24,564 nucleotides of DNA from Bacillota bacterium (lineage in GTDB: Bacteria > Bacillota > Clostridia > Lachnospirales > Lachnospiraceae). The stretch covers positions 1-24,564 of the forward strand of contig JAEZPG010000009.1 in assembly GCA_023413555.1 (NCBI GenBank), given 5' to 3'. Below the pieces are notes generated by a model. It did no database searches. It saw only the letters and a program-made list of their open reading frames with translations, and had not been told where the DNA came from. Of the stretch, positions 8,199 through 15,951 are shown piece after piece; within the stretch, counting starts at the first letter, position 1, and the number at the start of each line of letters is the position of its first letter. Both the position numbers and the translations under genes were made by a program.

Positions 8199-8894
8199 CT
8201 ACAGCAGTCCTTGTTCTTTTAAGCTTATATATTTATTATCCCCAATAATTAAGTGATCCATAAGCTTAATTCCTATTAATACCCCAGCTTCCTTCACCCT
8301 CTTGGTTGCAGTCAGGTCCTCATTACTTGGAGAGGGGTCCCCGCTAGGGTGATTGTGTAGAAGTAGAATATTAACTGCACCATGCTTTAATGCATAGATA
8401 AAGAGTTCTCTTGGCGCAAGTAAAGAAGCATTTACTGTTCCCGAAGATATTATTTTGTCACCGAGTATCTTACTTTTAGAATCTAGTAAAACAAGCATAA
8501 TCTGTTCATTCGTAAGATGACGCATGTCCTCCATATAATAACTAGCAACTGAATCGGGAGACAATAGGTGAACACCATCTTTTCTTGTGGCTTTTGCCAT
8601 CCGTCTAGTGATTTCAGACAGACAGAGAAGCTGAGTTGCTTTGACCTGACCAATACCATGTAACATCATTAATTCATTGTATGTCAAATGGTTCAAACTA
8701 AGCAGACCACTATATTCCTGGTCACTGTGAAGAATTCTAGAGGCAAGATGCAGAGCATCCTCTTTCTTAGAACCAGTCCTTAAAATGATTGCCAATAACT
8801 CTTCATCGGACAAAGCATGAACGCCCAACCGGTTGAATTTCTCGTAAGGGCGTTCAAATATAGGTAATGATATTGAAGAACTACGTGTTACCAT
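8199..8894 (-). CDS. radC: RadC/UPF0758 family JAMM-domain protein
   Basis: A 231-residue protein of normal RadC length. The N-terminal half holds a helix-hairpin-helix segment, MLHGIGQVKATQLL (77-90). The C-terminal half is a JAB/MPN metalloprotease-like domain with the full JAMM signature H180-N-H182-P-S-G, then S190 and D193. Despite the name, a direct role in DNA repair is not established for the family. Its place directly before mreB matches B. subtilis. It is the first gene after the promoter at 9020-8992. AGGAG lies nine bases before the ATG, and bases around that ATG are complementary to a stretch of the leader. Confidence 0.93.
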   Translation of the reverse strand: MVTRSSSISLPIFERPYEKFNRLGVHALSDEELLAIILRTGSKKEDALHLASRILHSDQEYSGLLSLNHLTYNELMMLHGIGQVKATQLLCLSEITRRMAKATRKDGVHLLSPDSVASYYMEDMRHLTNEQIMLVLLDSKSKILGDKIISSGTVNASLLAPRELFIYALKHGAVNILLLHNHPSGDPSPSNEDLTATKRVKEAGVLIGIKLMDHLIIGDNKYISLKEQGLL

Positions 8895-8970
8895 AAGAAT
8901 AAGCTCCTATCTGTCTCTTCAAGCATCTGCCCCAAATGCCGGCTAACATAAATTGTAAGCTGTTCTTATG
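8892..8970 (-). promoter_or_regulatory. Structured radC leader that can pair with the start codon
   Basis: On the minus strand CATAAGAA at 8970-8963 is the exact complement of TTCTTATG at 8899-8892. The latter holds the radC ATG and the bases just before it. Between them a nested hairpin GCTTACA-ATTTA-TGTTAGC (8960-8942, one mismatch) can form, bringing the arms together. From the promoter position the leader would be about 90 nt. Pairing would hide the start codon. The complementarity is seen; a regulatory role is inference. Confidence 0.35.
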
Positions 8971-8991
8971 AAATAAAATCTTCCACGCTAC

Positions 8992-9020
8992 ATTTTAGCA
9001 TATCTATTATGGTTTGTATA
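8992..9020 (-). promoter_or_regulatory. Probable extended -10 sigma-A promoter for radC-mreBCD-pbp2-min-rodA
   Basis: On the minus strand TATACA (9020-9015) is separated by 17 bp from TAAAAT (8997-8992). The bases TGC directly before the -10 give the extended -10 motif. The -35 matches consensus at four of six positions and the -10 at five of six. Transcription would begin near 8985. No terminator is visible after the preceding gene (stop at 9029), so read-through from upstream is also possible. Confidence 0.6.
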
Positions 9021-9028
9021 CCTTTTTA

Positions 9029-10315
9029 CTAAAGCCGAATCAGATTCTCTTCAAACAAACTTTGGGCAGATTTTAGGATACCTAGTTTTGCGTGGTACCA
9101 GGTAAGTCCTCCTTGGAAATATACAGCATAAGGTGGTTTAATTGGAGCGTCAGCAGATAATTCTATGGAACTACCTTGTACAAACGCACCTGCTGCCATA
9201 ATCACCTCCGCATCGTAGCCAGGCATTGCCCATGGTTCAGGAGTAACAAAGCTGTCTACAGGAGCAGCTGCCTGAATTCCTTTACAGAAAGAGACAACAC
9301 CTTCTTTTGTTCCAAGTGTTACAGCTTGAATAATATCATATCTTGGCTCACTTCCATTTGGAATGACAGGAAAGCCTAGTCTTTCATATAGATTAGCTGC
9401 AAAGATGGCCCCTTTTAATGCACCTGCTACTACAGTTGGAGCTAGAAATAATCCTTGATAAAGAAGGCTATTTATACCTAAGGTCGCTCCCACCTCTTTT
9501 CCGAGACCTGGAGCAGTAAGGCGATAGGCTGCTTGGTCTACAAGCTCTTTCTTTCCCACAATATAACCACCGATTGGAGCAAGTCCTCCACCAGGGTTTT
9601 TAATCAGTGATCCAACGCATAGATCTGCACCTACATCAGTAGGCTCAATCGTTTGAACAAATTCACCATAACAGTTATCTACCATACAAATCACATCGGG
9701 TTTTATAGACTTAATAAAGGTAATTAACTCTCCAATTTTTTCTACAGACAAGGTAGGTCTCGTCTGATAGCCTTTAGAGCGTTGAATGGTTACCATTTTG
9801 GTTGCCGGATTAATCGCGGCCTTAATTCCTTCGTAGTCAAAAGTACCCTCAGAAAGTAAGTCAACCTGGCGATAGGTAATACCATATTCTGCAAGTGACC
9901 CAGGGGTTTCTCTGATACCAATAACTCCTTCTAAGGTATCATAAGGCTTTCCAACAGGACTTAATAGTTCATCTCCAGGTCTAAGATTGGCAGCTAGCGC
10001 AATGGTCAGAGCATGCGTACCACAAGTAAGTTGTGGACGAACTAGGGCTGCTTCTGCGTGGAATACAGAGGCATACACCTCTTCTAAGGTGTCTCTTCCC
10101 ATGTCGTTATAGCCATAACCTGTAGTAGCTGCAAAATGAATATCACTCACTCTGTTTTTTTGCATTGCCGCAATAACCTTCTGCTGGTTATACTCTGCTA
10201 TCTGGTCAATGTACACAAAACGTTCTTTTAAGGAATCCTCTATTGTATCGGAAAAGCTTAAGATGTTTTCACTAATCCCCATGCTCTTGTACTGCTCATA
10301 TAAATACTCTTTCAT
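9029..10315 (-). CDS. Methionine gamma-lyase family PLP enzyme (aluminium resistance protein type)
   Basis: A 428-residue fold-type I PLP enzyme of the family annotated as methionine gamma-lyase or aluminium resistance protein. Visible are TGYGYNDMGRDTLEEVYASVF (65-85, substrate and cofactor region), PQLTCGTHA (94-102), the cofactor-ring aspartate region MVDNCYGEF (211-219), and GSLIKNPGGGLAPIGGYIVG (235-254), where K239 is the likely Schiff-base lysine. The true substrate is not shown by the sequence: C-S lyase activity on methionine, cystathionine or related amino acids is family knowledge only. It follows miaA by 16 nt with a good GGGAAGGA site, the same adjacency seen in many clostridia. 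It closes the mutS-mutL-miaA unit; no terminator follows. Confidence 0.88.
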   Translation of the reverse strand: MKEYLYEQYKSMGISENILSFSDTIEDSLKERFVYIDQIAEYNQQKVIAAMQKNRVSDIHFAATTGYGYNDMGRDTLEEVYASVFHAEAALVRPQLTCGTHALTIALAANLRPGDELLSPVGKPYDTLEGVIGIRETPGSLAEYGITYRQVDLLSEGTFDYEGIKAAINPATKMVTIQRSKGYQTRPTLSVEKIGELITFIKSIKPDVICMVDNCYGEFVQTIEPTDVGADLCVGSLIKNPGGGLAPIGGYIVGKKELVDQAAYRLTAPGLGKEVGATLGINSLLYQGLFLAPTVVAGALKGAIFAANLYERLGFPVIPNGSEPRYDIIQAVTLGTKEGVVSFCKGIQAAAPVDSFVTPEPWAMPGYDAEVIMAAGAFVQGSSIELSADAPIKPPYAVYFQGGLTWYHAKLGILKSAQSLFEENLIRL

Positions 10316-10331
10316 GTTGTTATCCTTCCCT

Positions 10332-11297
10332 TTATTCTGTTCGGTCAGACATAGAATATATATTCCTATTCTTTAAGACCTTAAGAATAGCATCTAATTG
10401 CTCGTTTGTATCGGTTAGTATATCCTTCTCTATCATGATGACATCCCGTTCTCTTTTAAACCAGGTTAACTGGCGCTTGGCAAAATGTCTAGTATCCCTT
10501 TTTAAGATATAAATGGCTTCTTCTAAGGTGATTTCACCATCCAGATATGCTAACAACTCCTTATAACCAAGTCCCTGCATGGATACCAGGTCTCTTGTAT
10601 AGCCGGCATCCTTTAAGGCTTTCACCTCTTCTAATAAACCTTCTTTAAACATCTGATCAATCCGTGTATTAATTCGTTCATAAAGGACCTTCCGGTCATT
10701 GGTCAAAACAAAATAAGCGCTATTATAAGCAGACAGACGATTTTTCTGTTCCTCATTGTGCTTAGAGATTTGCTCACCTGTTTGCTTATAATACTCAATT
10801 GCCCGTATGACACGCTTGGAATTATTGGCATGAATAGCTTTGGCACTATCCGGGTCAATTCTCTTTAATTCGGCATGAAGATACTCTGCTCCCTTTTTCT
10901 TTAAGGTTTGCTCTAATTGCTTTCTTATCTCGGATTCTCCAGAATTCTCTGCAAAGTCAATGTCGTATAAAAGAGCTTGAATATAAAAGCCGGTACCACC
11001 TACAACAATGGGAATTTTCCCTTTCATGTAGATGGTTTCTAGAGCCTCTTTCGCCATTTTTTGAAAAATTACCACATTAAAATCCTCACTTGGATCTAGC
11101 ACATCAATGAGGTAATGGGGAACGCCTTTCATTTCTGTTGGCAGAATCTTAGCGGTACCTATATCCATTTTGCGGTATACTTGCATCGAATCAGCGGATA
11201 TGATTTCACCACCAATTATTTTAGCTAAGTTGATAGACAGCTCTGTTTTACCAACAGCGGTTGGGCCTGTTAGTATGATTAATGGTCTAAGACTCAT
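10332..11297 (-). CDS. miaA: tRNA dimethylallyltransferase MiaA
   Basis: A 321-residue enzyme that transfers dimethylallyl from DMAPP to N6 of A37 in tRNAs reading UNN codons, which improves decoding. The P-loop GPTAVGKTE is at 11-19. SADSMQVYRKMDIGTAK (34-50) holds the conserved SxDSxQxYRxxDIGTAKP-type block that binds tRNA and carries the catalytic aspartate. VVGGTGFYIQALL follows, and TRHFAKRQLTWFKRE near the C-terminus is the conserved TRxFAKRQxTWF signature. AGGAGG stands five bases before the ATG. The gene begins 15 nt after mutL, a widely conserved mutL-miaA pair. No hfq gene follows, unlike many relatives. Confidence 0.96.
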   Translation of the reverse strand: MSLRPLIILTGPTAVGKTELSINLAKIIGGEIISADSMQVYRKMDIGTAKILPTEMKGVPHYLIDVLDPSEDFNVVIFQKMAKEALETIYMKGKIPIVVGGTGFYIQALLYDIDFAENSGESEIRKQLEQTLKKKGAEYLHAELKRIDPDSAKAIHANNSKRVIRAIEYYKQTGEQISKHNEEQKNRLSAYNSAYFVLTNDRKVLYERINTRIDQMFKEGLLEEVKALKDAGYTRDLVSMQGLGYKELLAYLDGEITLEEAIYILKRDTRHFAKRQLTWFKRERDVIMIEKDILTDTNEQLDAILKVLKNRNIYSMSDRTE

Positions 11298-11312
11298 TAT
11301 ATCCTCCTGTAA

Positions 11313-13259
11313 TTACACAATTCGCTTAAATTTCTTTTCTATTTCATATCTGGTCATGGAGATAATAATAGGACGTCCATGTGGGCAAAAATATGGATTT
11401 TCTAATGTCATTAAATCATCCAGTAAAGCCTGGAATTCTTCATAAGTCAGCTTATGGTTACCCTTTACTGCTGCCTTGCAGGACATAGAGGCTATTTTTT
11501 CTATAATTAGCATTGGTTCTAAGTTATAGTGATCGTCTACTAAGCTGTCAATTAACTCCATGAGTAAAGATTCCTGATTTAAGTTATATAAATCAGCCGG
11601 AATTCCCCTAACAGCCCATTCTTTTCCACCGAAATGTTCAATCTCAAAACCAAGATCTTCAAAGAAAGCTTGGTTTTCCTTTATACACTCTTCTTCTCTG
11701 GGATTTAAGGAAATGATGATAGGTGGAAGTAACCCCTGAGAAAGTAAAGTTTTTTCACTGTATTCTTTCATTAAACGTTCATATAATACTTTTTCATGTG
11801 CAGCATGCTGATCAATCAGCAACATCTTTTCTTCAAATTCTATTAACCAGTAGGTGTTAAACAGCTGTCCGATAATATGATAGGTTGGCTTAGGGGGAGA
11901 AACTGGGCTTTCCTCTATAAATATACTTAGTTGCTCTGAAGGAACAATATTTGTTGGTTCCTTATGAAGAGGGGGCGTATCAGAAGTTGTCTGATTTGAG
12001 ACAGATCTGATGGTATGTTCATAGGCAGTTTCTAATTCCTGATTTGGAATAAATCTGGCAGCAGGTACGTTTTCTTTGGTATCAATACTTTCTTGTATCT
12101 TATGAATATAGGACAGAGCCTGATTGGAAGCCGCGATACGTTGCTTTTCAAATGGCTCTGGGCCTTTAGGTGTAGGGAGATGACTACCATCGTGAGTGGT
12201 TTCGCTACTTCTGCTAAAAGAGGTAGGTTTTTGTGACAGCTTATTATCTACCGGAACATCAGGTATTAATTCTATTTGTTTTAATCTTTTACTAAGGGTC
12301 TGATAGATTATCTGATATACCTCTTCACTATTGCGAAGGCGAAGTTCCATCTTAGTAGGATGCACATTGACATCAATATACATAGGATCTATCAGAAAGT
12401 GCAATGAGGTATATGGGTAACGGTGTGTCATGGCATAAGGTTTATAAGCATCCTCGATGGCCTTACTAATTACAGTGCTCTTAATGTAACGTCCATTGAT
12501 GAAATAGTTCTCATAGTTTCTGTTTCCACGCAATAGTTCTGGCATTCCGATAAATCCATTTATCGTAATATGTTCATTGCTTTCTGAAACTTCAAGAAGT
12601 TTCGCAGTTACTTCCCGTCCGTATATCTGGTAAACAATATCCTTTAGCTTATTATTGCCTGTAGTAGAAATCTTTAACTGGTTATTATTCAAGAAACGAA
12701 AAGAGATCCCCGGATGACTAATGGCTAATCGCTCTACCAGGTCACTGATATATCCCGCCTCTGTCTGAGGAGATTTTAAAAATTTACGTCTAGCAGGGGT
12801 ATTATAGAATAGATTACGGATGATAAAGGTGGTTCCATCAGGGCAACCAATTTCTTCCATCCCTTTTTCTTCCCCTCCTTCCATTAAGTAACGGGAGCCA
12901 AGTAGCTCCGATTTGGCTTTGGTAACTAACTCCACCAGAGCTACTGCTGCGATACTGGACAGTGCTTCACCGCGAAATCCAAGGCTGGACACACTAAGAA
13001 GATCCTCTATGGATTTAATTTTGGAGGTGGCATGTCGTACAAATGCAGTTTTTACATCGTCCCTTGCAATACCAGAGCCGTTATCGGTAATACGAATTAA
13101 GCTGATGCCACCCTCTTTGATCTCAATAGTAATCGCGTTGGCACCTGCATCAATGGCGTTCTCTACCAACTCTTTTACAACGGCTGATGGACGTTCAATT
13201 ACTTCTCCAGCTGCAATTTGATTAATAGTTTGTTGATCTAATACTGTAATCTTTGCCAT
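11313..13259 (-). CDS. mutL: DNA mismatch repair endonuclease MutL
   Basis: A 648-residue MutL. The N-terminal GHKL ATPase shows ELVENAIDAGA (30-40), DNGSGI (59-64) and GFRGEALSSIA (94-104). The transducer region has NVHPTK (298-303). A low-complexity linker spans about 335-455. The C-terminal domain carries the nuclease motif DQHAAHEKVLYE (483-494), SCKAAVKG (593-600) and CPHGRP (625-630), so this is a nicking MutL as expected where MutH is absent. Q508-GLLPP aligns in position with the B. subtilis clamp-binding motif. A second sequence, QLSIF at 443-447 in the linker, also resembles a clamp-binding peptide. The ATG lies 4 nt after the mutS stop, with TAAGGA of the mutS end serving as ribosome binding site, so translation is probably coupled. 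Confidence 0.97.
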   Translation of the reverse strand: MAKITVLDQQTINQIAAGEVIERPSAVVKELVENAIDAGANAITIEIKEGGISLIRITDNGSGIARDDVKTAFVRHATSKIKSIEDLLSVSSLGFRGEALSSIAAVALVELVTKAKSELLGSRYLMEGGEEKGMEEIGCPDGTTFIIRNLFYNTPARRKFLKSPQTEAGYISDLVERLAISHPGISFRFLNNNQLKISTTGNNKLKDIVYQIYGREVTAKLLEVSESNEHITINGFIGMPELLRGNRNYENYFINGRYIKSTVISKAIEDAYKPYAMTHRYPYTSLHFLIDPMYIDVNVHPTKMELRLRNSEEVYQIIYQTLSKRLKQIELIPDVPVDNKLSQKPTSFSRSSETTHDGSHLPTPKGPEPFEKQRIAASNQALSYIHKIQESIDTKENVPAARFIPNQELETAYEHTIRSVSNQTTSDTPPLHKEPTNIVPSEQLSIFIEESPVSPPKPTYHIIGQLFNTYWLIEFEEKMLLIDQHAAHEKVLYERLMKEYSEKTLLSQGLLPPIIISLNPREEECIKENQAFFEDLGFEIEHFGGKEWAVRGIPADLYNLNQESLLMELIDSLVDDHYNLEPMLIIEKIASMSCKAAVKGNHKLTYEEFQALLDDLMTLENPYFCPHGRPIIISMTRYEIEKKFKRIV

Positions 13260-13263
13260 AGTA

Positions 13264-15906
13264 TCATTCCTTACTTTCTATTTGAAGTTCATACAGTTTA
13301 TTCATTGCTTCGATAGGTGTCATTTTGGCTAAATCCAACTTCTTAATATCATTGATAATTCGTTCATAATGCTCGAATGTATTTTGTTGTGGCAGTGAAC
13401 AGGAAAAATCGAATAAAGAAAGCTGTGTTCCATCACTCATATCTGACTTACCCTCTAGTAAATTTCTCGTCTTATTGGTAATATCATGATCAGTTAGTTC
13501 ATTTACAATTTCCTTGGCCCTCGTTAAGACACCTTCTGGGACACCAGCAAGCTTGGCAACCTGTATACCATAACTTTTATCAGCTCCACCTTTTACAATT
13601 TTTCGAAGGAAGACAATATCATCGCCCTGTTCTTTTACTGCGATACAGTAATTATTCACTCCGTCGATGGCCCCTTCTAATTCAGTTAATTCATGGTAGT
13701 GAGTAGCAAATAGGGTTTTTGCACCTAAAAGTTTTGTATTACTAATATGCTCTACCACTGCCCAGGCAATTGATAATCCATCAAAGGTACTGGTTCCACG
13801 GCCTATCTCATCCAAAATTAAAAGACTGTCCTTGGTGGCATTACGGAGAATATTAGCGACTTCAGTCATTTCTACCATAAAGGTACTCTGTCCGCTTGCC
13901 AAGTCATCGGAGGCTCCCACTCTGGTAAAGATACGGTCTACAATTCCTATGTCTGCACTTTTTGCTGGCACAAAGGAACCTATCTGTGCCATTAAGACGA
14001 TTAAGGCTGTCTGTCTCATATAAGTGGACTTACCTGCCATATTTGGTCCGGTAATAATGCTGATACGATTTGTTTTGTTGTCAAGAAAAGTGTCATTGGC
14101 AATGAACATATCGTTATTCATCATTTTTTCTACTACTGGGTGACGGCCTTCCTTAATATCTATTATCCCTTTAGAATTAATATGAGGGCGTATATAGTCT
14201 TGCTGCCCGGCAACGGTCGCAAGAGAGGCAAAGACATCCAACAAGGCAATTGCTTTGGCAGATTGCTGAATGCGATGAATTTCTCCAGCTATAGTATCCC
14301 TAACTTGACAGAACAAATTATATTCTAGCGTGAAAAGTTTGTCCTCAGCACCCAGAATCATATCCTCTAATTCTTTAAGCGCTGGAGTAATATAACGCTC
14401 GGCATTGGTCAAGGTCTGTTTTCTAGACCAGGTATCAGGAACAAGATCCTTATAGGAGTTTGTAACTTCCAAATAATAGCCAAAGACCTTGTTATACTTA
14501 ATTCTTAAGTTCTTAATACCGGTATTGGTTCTCTCTTTCTCCTCTAACTCAGCAAGCCAGGTCTTTCCATCTGTTTTTGCTCGTCTAAGCTTGTCTACCT
14601 CTTCATTAAACCCATCCTTTATAATGCCTCCTTCTCTTACAGAAAGAGGAGGATCTTCTATAATAGAAGTCTCTATCAAGGAAGTGATATCCTCTAAACT
14701 ATCAATGTTTTCATAAATATTTTTAAGAAGTTTACATTTCGACCCGTCTAATAGGGTTCTAATGTGAGGTAACATTGCTAAGGAGTTATGAAACGCTATT
14801 AAGTCTCTAGGATTAGCAGAGTGATAGACAACCTTACTAATCAGTCGTTCTAAATCATAGATAGGATTTAAGTATTCCCGAATCTCTTCTCGGGTTATAT
14901 AGTTATTATTTAACTCATCAATAGCGTCTAAACGTTCATTTATCTCTTTTTTGTCGATTAATGGTTGTTCGATAAAGCTACGAAGTTGTCTGGCTCCCAT
15001 TGCAGTTTTGGTTTTATCCAGTACCCAGAGTAAGGAACCACGTTTTTGTTTTTCACGAAGTGTCTCTACAAGCTCCAGATTTCTTCTAGATGAGCTGTCA
15101 ATTACCATAAATTTAGACGTTTCATAAGGAGTTAAATGACTTATATGGCTTAGATCTGACTTTTGTGTCTCATATAAATATTGAAGAACTGCGCCTGCTG
15201 CAACAGTTCCAATGGAATAATCTTTTAAGCCTAAACCTTCTAAGGTACTTACTTTAAAATGCTTACTAATAGCCCGTTTGCAAAGCTCTTCATCGTAATA
15301 CCAACTATCAATAGAAGAAATGGTAATGTTCAGACGATTCTCAAGGTCATCTAAGTCTACGCCTGAAACCATAAAGGATTCATTACATATGATCTCCGAG
15401 GGAACGTACTTATTGATTTCGTCAATTAGTTTGCGGTTAGAATCCATCTCAGTCGTATAGAAATCTCCTGTCGTGATATCTACAATGGCAACTCCATATG
15501 CGTTGGTGGTATAGATAATACACATTAGGTAATTATTTTTAGTCTCATCTAAAGATTGGGTATTCAGGTTAGTACCTGGAGTTACGATACGCACGACCTC
15601 TCGTTTTACCAATCCCTTAGCAGTCTTAGGATCCTCTACTTGCTCGCAAATGGCGACCTTATAGCCTTTGCTTACCAGCTTGCTTAAATAGATATCTACT
15701 GCATGATAGGGAATACCACACATAGGTGCTCTTTCTTCTAACCCACAGTTTTTTCCCGTCAAAGTAATCTCGAGTTCTTTGGATGCAGTCATAGCATCTT
15801 CAAAGAACATTTCATAAAAATCGCCTAGGCGATAAAATAATATGCAATCTTTATATTCATTTTTAGTCTCCAGATATTTCTGCATCATTGGAGTTACTGT
15901 CTCCAT
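13264..15906 (-). CDS. mutS: DNA mismatch recognition protein MutS
   Basis: An 880-residue MutS (MutS1) that binds mismatches and small loops and recruits MutL. Mismatch-binding F-Y-E is at 30-32 within GDFYEMF. Domain order is complete: connector, core and clamp, then the ATPase with Walker A TGPNMAGKST (619-628), Walker B LLILDEIGRGTSTFDG (about 695-710) and ATHYHE. Near the C-terminus QLSLF (828-832) is a canonical sliding-clamp-binding motif. Two in-frame ATGs exist. For the one at 15912 the AAAGGA site is only three bases away; for the one at 15906 the spacer is nine, so 15906 is preferred. The gene starts 45 nt after the MutS-like gene and nearly abuts mutL. Confidence 0.97.
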   Translation of the reverse strand: METVTPMMQKYLETKNEYKDCILFYRLGDFYEMFFEDAMTASKELEITLTGKNCGLEERAPMCGIPYHAVDIYLSKLVSKGYKVAICEQVEDPKTAKGLVKREVVRIVTPGTNLNTQSLDETKNNYLMCIIYTTNAYGVAIVDITTGDFYTTEMDSNRKLIDEINKYVPSEIICNESFMVSGVDLDDLENRLNITISSIDSWYYDEELCKRAISKHFKVSTLEGLGLKDYSIGTVAAGAVLQYLYETQKSDLSHISHLTPYETSKFMVIDSSSRRNLELVETLREKQKRGSLLWVLDKTKTAMGARQLRSFIEQPLIDKKEINERLDAIDELNNNYITREEIREYLNPIYDLERLISKVVYHSANPRDLIAFHNSLAMLPHIRTLLDGSKCKLLKNIYENIDSLEDITSLIETSIIEDPPLSVREGGIIKDGFNEEVDKLRRAKTDGKTWLAELEEKERTNTGIKNLRIKYNKVFGYYLEVTNSYKDLVPDTWSRKQTLTNAERYITPALKELEDMILGAEDKLFTLEYNLFCQVRDTIAGEIHRIQQSAKAIALLDVFASLATVAGQQDYIRPHINSKGIIDIKEGRHPVVEKMMNNDMFIANDTFLDNKTNRISIITGPNMAGKSTYMRQTALIVLMAQIGSFVPAKSADIGIVDRIFTRVGASDDLASGQSTFMVEMTEVANILRNATKDSLLILDEIGRGTSTFDGLSIAWAVVEHISNTKLLGAKTLFATHYHELTELEGAIDGVNNYCIAVKEQGDDIVFLRKIVKGGADKSYGIQVAKLAGVPEGVLTRAKEIVNELTDHDITNKTRNLLEGKSDMSDGTQLSLFDFSCSLPQQNTFEHYERIINDIKKLDLAKMTPIEAMNKLYELQIESKE

Positions 15907-15951
15907 AGTCATTAATCCTTTCTCTCAGGTAGTTTAAAAGGTATATGTTTT

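Noticed and set aside
9001..9030. Terminator after the methionine gamma-lyase family gene
   Set aside because: The bases after the stop show no stem longer than three pairs, so read-through into radC cannot be excluded.
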